DNA from: Paenibacillus foliorum
GTDB taxonomy: Bacteria > Bacillota > Bacilli > Paenibacillales > NBRC-103111
DNA length: 64,000 bases
NCBI RefSeq assembly: GCF_013141765.1
Contig: NZ_WHOD01000016.1
Span: forward strand, 1-64,000
Direction: 5' to 3'
Position 1 is the first letter of the stretch. Each line of letters starts with the position of its first letter. The notes under the pieces were generated by a model. The model saw only the letters and a program-made list of their open reading frames with translations. It was not told where the DNA came from and did no database searches. The position numbers were made by a program, and so were the translations under genes. Shown piece after piece: positions 59,476-64,000 of the stretch.

Positions 59476-59715
59476 GTCAGTTCCTCCTTTTCTATTGATA
59501 TTGCATTGTATGTGCAAATAATATAGAGGGAAGAACATTAGCGGATTTAAAACAAATCCAACGTATATCTTTATGTATACGTCCTATAGAGCTGATTAAA
59601 ATAGCAAATTTTAATGAAACCAATCACTGTTCAGCATCAGCATACAGGCTCATATTTTCCGGATTAGGCATAGTCTATTATCATCTGCACGTACAAGAAT
59701 AGGAGGGAGTAGAAT

Positions 59716-60615
59716 ATGACCAATGACAACCAGCAAGTGGCCCCAATGTATAAGCAAATTAGCAATCACCACTTGCCATACTATGATTCAGTCTGCTATA
59801 CGTTACAACCATATCCATACACTTATCAATATAACGGATATCGTTATCTAAACCCGCATGTGTATCATCTACCGCTAATTTATCAGCAGTATGCTTATCA
59901 TCCACACTTACGGGAGCAACTATATCCTTATAGAATGGGGTTACTGACACCACCAGGGGCAATGTTACCGGCGGCAGAAGCATCAACATTTTTAAAAGCG
60001 GCAATAGCGTGGGCAACAACGATACCGGCGGTAACAGTTTTTTTGGGTTTCGGAGCATTTCTGTTAGCTGCTATGGTGGCCACGGGTTGGGCAAAATATA
60101 AAGATACTATATTAACTTGCTGGTATTCATCTCCTGCACAATGGGGTGAAATTGAAACGTGTTTAAAAGGTAAGATGGATGCAGCAGACGCGGAAAGATG
60201 GATCAACACTATGAAAACTTTATTTGGTTACTATATGAAGACAAAACATTTGCCAAATCCATGCGGTGTTTGGGCAGTGACCGTTGGGAATAGAAAAGTG
60301 GGCACGTTGAGGTTTCATTCAGAGTATAACTATGCAGAAGGAGTTGATGAATATATGGGTCATTATAATTGGGCTCCAACTGGTACAATGTATGGCCATG
60401 CATTATCTTCTGAGGGCAATCTTAGCGGACATTGGAATGATCTCCATAAAATAGGTGATAAACCTGATAGTGGAAGATATAAATTGAATTTTAGTTATGA
60501 TGAATCAGGAAATTCAATATTTATCGGAACATTTGGTTATGGTACAGACGATTCTGCTTATAAATTTAGTGGCATACAACTTTCGGAAGAACCGTGTTTG
60601 TTGGGACCTCACTGA
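59716..60615 (+). CDS. Tyr/His/Pro-rich protein with membrane helix and beta-rich C-terminus
   Basis: An unrecognised protein of 299 residues with three parts. Residues 1-75 are rich in Tyr, His, Pro and Gln (for example LPYYDSVCYTLQPYPYTYQY), like spore-coat proteins. Residues about 85-120 form an Ala-rich hydrophobic helix (VTVFLGFGAFLLAAMVATGW). Residues 150-299 look like a globular beta domain with GVWAVTVGNRKVGTLRFHSE and GTMYGHALSSEGNLSGHW. AGGAGGG lies before the ATG. CATAGTCTA upstream at 59668 resembles a SigK/SigE -10 box, hinting at sporulation control. No family was identified. Confidence 0.65.
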   Translation: MTNDNQQVAPMYKQISNHHLPYYDSVCYTLQPYPYTYQYNGYRYLNPHVYHLPLIYQQYAYHPHLREQLYPYRMGLLTPPGAMLPAAEASTFLKAAIAWATTIPAVTVFLGFGAFLLAAMVATGWAKYKDTILTCWYSSPAQWGEIETCLKGKMDAADAERWINTMKTLFGYYMKTKHLPNPCGVWAVTVGNRKVGTLRFHSEYNYAEGVDEYMGHYNWAPTGTMYGHALSSEGNLSGHWNDLHKIGDKPDSGRYKLNFSYDESGNSIFIGTFGYGTDDSAYKFSGIQLSEEPCLLGPH

Positions 60616-60955
60616 AGCCTGACCAGGACTTTGAAGCCCCTGAACCAGCATATTAATTAAGTGGACTTCTTAACTCTAATATAGTTAGAGAATATGTACA
60701 GTGTCATAATATTTCAATATATGTTGGAAATATTTTTAAACATATGAACTTACCAGCCTTTGACCAAGTAAATGAAGAACATCTGAATTTATAATTACTT
60801 ACGAATGAGGAATGACATTCTAGAGATATCACTCAAACCCGATATTCTTTTTCAAAGAATCGTGGAATTTGATAAAAAGCTCGGAGGTGCTGGTATACGG
60901 TAACGGAAATTTGATAATGTAGGAAGATTTGTGTCGTTAAGACATTGATGTCGGA
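60616..60955. other. Gene-free stretch
   Basis: AT-rich sequence with short broken frames and no terminator directly after the preceding gene. Nothing was recognised. Confidence 0.3.
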
Positions 60956-61132
60956 TGACAAGAACATAGTCCGAATCAAGTCCGCGTAAATCGCGGGCTT
61001 TTAAATTAATCGGATCAAGTTCTTGTCAATCGGCAATGTCAAGAACTTGATCCGATTGCCGATTTGTGACAAGAACATAATCCGATTGCCGACAAGATTA
61101 AAAGGGCGCGTTAACGGGCAGTTTTGTTGAAC
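60956..61132. repeat. Composite repeat copy 18 with ttcttgtc hairpin
   Basis: ACAAGAACATAGTCCG (60959-60974) is followed by a terminator CCGCG-taaat-CGCGG-gcTTTT. Next is a hairpin with perfect 18-bp arms (61008-61025 and 61040-61057) containing AAGTTCTTG. A second ACAAGAACATAATCCG (61070-61085) follows, then the right block TTAACGGGCAGTTTTGTTGA (61111-61130). The build matches the copies at 7155 and 30787. Confidence 0.75.
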
Positions 61133-61157
61133 AAGTTGTAAATTTAACATTTTAAAG

Positions 61158-61197
61158 TAAGAGCATTTCTTTGTAATGAGAAATGCTTTTTATTTTT
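61158..61197 (+). terminator. Terminator-like hairpin upstream of the DUF2975 operon
   Basis: AGCATTTCT (61162-61170) pairs with AGAAATGCT (61179-61187), followed by TTTTATTTTT. No plus-strand gene precedes it closely; it may shield the operon from read-through. Confidence 0.65.
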
Positions 61198-61319
61198 GTC
61201 AAAATTAAAAGGATATTAAAATAACAATAATAATGTAATGAAAAACAATACGAATATATTGTAAAACGATATATCACGTGCTAAAATCATGTTGTCATTA
61301 AATAAGTGAGGTGTTTTAA

Positions 61320-61802
61320 ATGAATGTTAACCGAGGTTCAACCACTTTCTTAAAGGTAATTATTTTTCTGGCTGGAATTGCAGTGCTTGCTTTGTGTATC
61401 TGGTTGCCTGAGATAGCCGTTAGAGATGCAAGGGTACATCCAGTTACGGCTTACTTCCTAATCCCCTTTTTAGTATGTGCATACGGATTCTGTATTGCGT
61501 TTTCTGTTGCGTTGTATCAAGCATATAAACTATTAACCTACATCGAAAAGAACAATGCTTTCTCTGAATTATCCCTTAAATCTTTGAAGGTTATAAAGAA
61601 ATGTACTTTTGCAGTCATTTTCTTAATTGTGCTAGGGATAGTAAGCTTAATGGTGCTTGCTAAAGTTACAGGTGACGATGCAGCAGGTCCAATATCACTA
61701 AGTCTAATAGGTATTTTAGTGACAAGTACCGTTGCAGCTTTTGTAAGTGTTCTTCAAAAACCAATTAAAAATTTCCTAGAAAAAAATGAAACAAAAATGT
61801 GA
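61320..61802 (+). CDS. DUF2975 membrane protein, first copy
   Basis: A DUF2975 protein of 160 residues with four membrane helices, related to B. subtilis YoaS by family resemblance. VIIFLAGIAVLALCIWLPEI is helix 1, and the conserved loop YQAYKLLTYIEKNNAFSELS sits between helices 2 and 3. AGTGAGGTG precedes the ATG. Next come a second DUF2975 gene and an XRE regulator. The function is unknown; such pairs are thought to sense membrane or envelope conditions. Confidence 0.85.
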   Translation: MNVNRGSTTFLKVIIFLAGIAVLALCIWLPEIAVRDARVHPVTAYFLIPFLVCAYGFCIAFSVALYQAYKLLTYIEKNNAFSELSLKSLKVIKKCTFAVIFLIVLGIVSLMVLAKVTGDDAAGPISLSLIGILVTSTVAAFVSVLQKPIKNFLEKNETKM

Positions 61803-61812
61803 GGTGTTTATT

Positions 61813-62292
61813 TTGAGAAAAGTCACAACATTGTTTTTAAAAATAGCTGTTGTTATTATAGGACTACCGGTTCTTGCTTTATGTATATTTTTAGTGCCCC
61901 ATATGGCGAATTTCGCAGCAGAATTGTATCCAAATATTGCCCCAATGAAATATCTCGTTTTCATCGTGATGTATGGAGCGGCTGTGCCGTTTTACTTTGC
62001 TCTCTATCAGGCTATCAATCTTTTACGGTACATTGACAAGAACACAGCGTTCTCGGAATTATCTGTAAAGGCGTTAAAGAACATAAAGTGCTGTGCGATT
62101 ACAATCAGTGGATTGTATGTATTAGGCTTGCCACTCTTTCGTTTTATAGCGATGAAAGTTGACCCTCCTATTGGATTATTGGGACTCATCATCATTTTTG
62201 CTTCGTTGGTTATCGCCGTTTTTGCTGCTATCCTCCAACGGCTTCTACAAGAAGCGATTAACATAAAATCAGAAAATGATTTGACGGTCTGA
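61813..62292 (+). CDS. DUF2975 membrane protein, second copy
   Basis: A paralogue of the preceding gene, 159 residues, with the same layout (LKIAVVIIGLPVLALCIFLV as helix 1, YQAINLLRYIDKNTAFSELS as the conserved loop). TTG 61813 is chosen because GAGGTG lies at the right distance; the longer frame to 61786 overlaps the first gene. The tandem copies probably act as a hetero-dimer or show recent duplication and divergence. Confidence 0.83.
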   Translation: MRKVTTLFLKIAVVIIGLPVLALCIFLVPHMANFAAELYPNIAPMKYLVFIVMYGAAVPFYFALYQAINLLRYIDKNTAFSELSVKALKNIKCCAITISGLYVLGLPLFRFIAMKVDPPIGLLGLIIIFASLVIAVFAAILQRLLQEAINIKSENDLTV

Positions 62293-62301
62293 GGTGAGGA
62301 T

Positions 62302-62520
62302 ATGGCAATTATTATTAATATTGATGTGATGTTGGCAAAACGGAAAATGAGCGTAACGGAGCTTTCGGAGAGAGTTGGAATTACTATGGCAAATATTTCT
62401 ATTATGAAAAATGGGAAAGCAAAAGCGGTTCGTTTTTCAACATTAGAAGCGATATGTAAGACTTTGGATTGTCAGCCAGGTGATATTTTGGAGTACAAAA
62501 GCGACGAAGAAACTCAATAA
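62302..62520 (+). CDS. XRE-family (Cro/CI-like) small regulator
   Basis: A helix-turn-helix protein of 72 residues of the YozG type usually found next to DUF2975 genes. MLAKRKMSVTELSERVGITM and ISIMKNGKAKAVRFSTLEAI form the DNA-binding helices, followed by CKTLDCQPGDILEY. The 9-bp gap from the second DUF2975 gene and GAGGTGAGG before the ATG indicate one operon. It probably autoregulates this operon, with the membrane proteins as inhibitors or sensors (inference). A composite-repeat left block lies 24 bp after the stop. Confidence 0.88.
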   Translation: MAIIINIDVMLAKRKMSVTELSERVGITMANISIMKNGKAKAVRFSTLEAICKTLDCQPGDILEYKSDEETQ

Positions 62521-62543
62521 AAACAGACAACCAATTTATTTAA

Positions 62544-62636
62544 CTAATGGTGAAAGATAGCGTAATAAACGACACCACGACTAGGCTGCCATGATGTTCG
62601 GCAGCCTTTGTTAGTCTAACGGGCAGTTTAGCTCAA
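62544..62636. repeat. Composite repeat copy 19, complete
   Basis: The left block is CTAATGGTGAAAGATAGCGT (62544-62563). The perfect hairpin is AGGCTGCC (62583-62590) with GGCAGCCT (62600-62607). The right block is CTAACGGGCAGTTTAGCTCA (62616-62635). Confidence 0.8.
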
Positions 62637-62678
62637 TATATTAACAGAGGAAAGATGAGGAAATCTAAGGTTTTTAGA

Positions 62679-62778
62679 GATAAACAGAGTTATTATTTTC
62701 TGAAAATACCAAATATAGGCATTGTAATGCGAATGTGTAAATCTACGCAAAATAGCGAACGTGCGTTTTTGAGGTTTG
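62679..62778. repeat. Leader module B, related to 14853-14951
   Basis: About 100 bp alignable with module A. It sits between the right block of copy 19 and the methyltransferase pseudogene, the same relative place as module A. Confidence 0.6.
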
Positions 62779-62833
62779 TAAAATAAAATATTATATTTTA
62801 CGATAGTTAACATTCGAAACTAAGAATTAAGGA

Positions 62834-63621
62834 GTGAGCAATATATTATTAAATTCAAGAAAAAACACTCTTGATAATAAAGGGGTTTTAGAACAAAATA
62901 AAAAGTTTTGGGATAATACTGCTAACAAATGGGTCGGTGTAACTGCACTCCCAACACTCGGATGCTTGATGCCATCCGAAGAAGATTTACATTTGTTTGG
63001 TGATGTGTCTGGTAAAAAAGTACTTGACATTGGTTGTGGAAGTGGGCACTCTCTTAAATATCTTGGTGACCATAATGCATCAGAACTATGGGGACTTGAT
63101 ATGTCAACACAGCAAATTGAAAATACAAGCCGTTATTTAAAAGATTGTGGATATGAAGCACATTTATTCAACAGTCCATGGAAGAGAATCCAGGTTTACC
63201 AAATGGTTATTTTGATATTGTTTATTCAATATATGCAATCGGCTGGACTACCGATTTACAAAAAACATTTGATTTAATCGCATCCTATTTAAAAAAGGAT
63301 GGTATTTTTATATTTAGCTGGGATCACCCTGTTATGAGATGTATGGAAATTGAAAAAGATAAACTTGTAGTTAAAAGCTCTTATTACGATGAAACTCTTT
63401 TTACGTATGAAAAATTCGACTTTGATGTTTCACTCAGCAAAAGGAAAATTTCGACGTATATTAACGCTTTATCTAAAGCTGGATTATTTATTGAGGAAAT
63501 GATAGAAGAAACTGATAAACAAACCCTTGAAAGTGAGAGTAAAATTGAACAGAAATATCATTCTGCTTTCAATGCGAAAATGTTTCCCCTGTCCTTCGTT
63601 TTCAAAGTAAGAAAACTTTAA
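62834..63621 (+). pseudogene. SAM-dependent methyltransferase with one frameshift
   Basis: The first frame reads NKKFWDNTANKWVGV and the SAM-binding motif KKVLDIGCGSGHSLKYLG to about 63180. The second continues from MEENPGLPNGYFDIVYSIYA with GIFIFSWDHPVMRC to TAA 63619. A single missing base at AGTCCATGG explains the break. Otherwise the protein of about 260 residues is intact. The start is weak, as GTG 62834 overlaps GGAG. Repeats on both sides mark it as a single-gene unit. Confidence 0.8.
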
Positions 63622-63738
63622 TCGGTAATTAAGCATAATTTGCGGTTATATAAGCCGCAAATCAGTGGCTATAAAAGGATTGCCTGTGGATTGAGAAAAT
63701 TGAAGTAAAACTAGCGAGTTAATTTGTAAAAAGCTAAA

Positions 63739-63764
63739 CTAATGGTGAACGATAGTTAAACAAA
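63739..63764. repeat. Composite repeat copy 20, left block
   Basis: CTAATGGTGAACGATAGTTA followed by AACAAA. It is the best match to the left-block consensus. It ends 30 bp before the next start, without hairpin or right block. Confidence 0.7.
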
Positions 63765-63793
63765 ACTGTTGATGTGCTTTAAAATGGAGGTTT

Positions 63794-64000
63794 ATGAGAA
63801 AACTAAGAAAACACCTATTGAATCTTGCGTTGGGTGAGTTAACAGCCGCTTTTTCTTTTTTGGTTGTATATAAAATTTATTTAGATTTAGGAGTTGCGAG
63901 CTTGCTTGCGCTATCATTCCTAGTGTTTATATTATTTCAAGGTGTTTTGTATTGGGTATTTAGATCTTATTCAACAGGTAAACAGAAACCATTTTTAATG
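63794..64000 (+). CDS. Membrane protein, cut by the window end
   Basis: ATG 63794 follows GGAGG by three bases and opens a frame that is still open at 64000 (69 codons seen). It begins MRKLRKHLLNLALGELTAAF and has two hydrophobic segments (about residues 14-32 and 35-56), followed by a basic, polar stretch. The family is not recognised from this part. Confidence 0.6.
   Translation, partial: MRKLRKHLLNLALGELTAAFSFLVVYKIYLDLGVASLLALSFLVFILFQGVLYWVFRSYSTGKQKPFLM

Noticed and set aside
59759..60058. 99-codon minus-strand leucine-rich frame
   Set aside because: It is the antisense shadow of the Tyr/Pro-rich and Ala-rich parts of the gene at 59716-60615.

Overview
The window looks like a chromosomal stretch from a spore-forming, low-to-moderate GC Firmicute, most likely Paenibacillus or a close relative. 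The basis is family resemblance: a CotS-type spore-coat kinase, S-layer (SLH) domains, YesM/YesN-type two-component genes, strong AGGAGG ribosome sites, frequent TTG/GTG starts and group II intron debris. No rRNA, tRNA or CRISPR array was found. All calls come from reading the sequence; no database search was possible.

Layout. (1) 0-3.2 kb: a XerC/D-like tyrosine recombinase whose ribosome site can be masked by a nested hairpin, and an orphan TniB/TnsC-like AAA+ ATPase. (2) 3.4-6.9 kb: a three-gene surface-polysaccharide operon (WecA/TagO-like initiating transferase, GT4 glycosyltransferase, FAD-dependent oxidoreductase). (3) 7.2-31.4 kb: an accessory zone of mostly single-gene units (GNATs, ThyA, VOC proteins, PhzF, a sugar isomerase-like protein, azoreductase, methyltransferase, HAD phosphatase, PfpI proteins). 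Many are separated by a recurring composite repeat, and several pseudogenes, two IS110-derived pieces and three group II intron pieces are mixed in. (4) 31.5-43.6 kb: a YesM/YesN two-component system, a five-gene Dpp/Opp-type ABC transporter and two GH172 (DUF2961) enzymes, apparently one carbohydrate import and hydrolysis module. (5) 43.6-47 kb: IS110 debris, an LtrA-like membrane protein and a 25-residue membrane peptide. (6) 47-57 kb: a catabolic cluster (aldo/keto reductase, creatininase-like protein, phytanoyl-CoA dioxygenase-like protein, two AraC regulators, Gfo/Idh/MocA dehydrogenase, CUT1-type sugar ABC transporter). (7) 57-64 kb: a LysR pseudogene, a cation efflux protein, an Sm-like small protein, a novel Tyr/Pro/His-rich protein, then the composite repeats and single-gene units again (DUF2975 pair, XRE regulator, broken methyltransferase, membrane protein cut by the window end).

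The most interesting feature is the composite repeat. A full copy has a left block close to CTAACGAGGAACGATAGTT just after a stop codon, then a variable GC-rich hairpin, then a right block close to TAACGGGCAGGATAGTTGAA, usually 50-150 bp before the next start codon. About 20 full or partial copies lie at 7.2-31.4 kb and 61.1-63.8 kb. I found none in the operon regions at 0-7 kb and 31.5-60.9 kb. Genes directly bounded by the repeat all point the same way. This is the layout of an integron-like cassette array, but the repeats are not canonical attC sites and no IntI-type integrase is visible. An internally deleted IS110-family element sits inside the right block of one copy. Its non-coding end contains nine bases exactly complementary to that block, suggesting bridge-RNA targeting of the repeat. 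A second piece of the same element end sits at the same point in another copy, 17 kb away.
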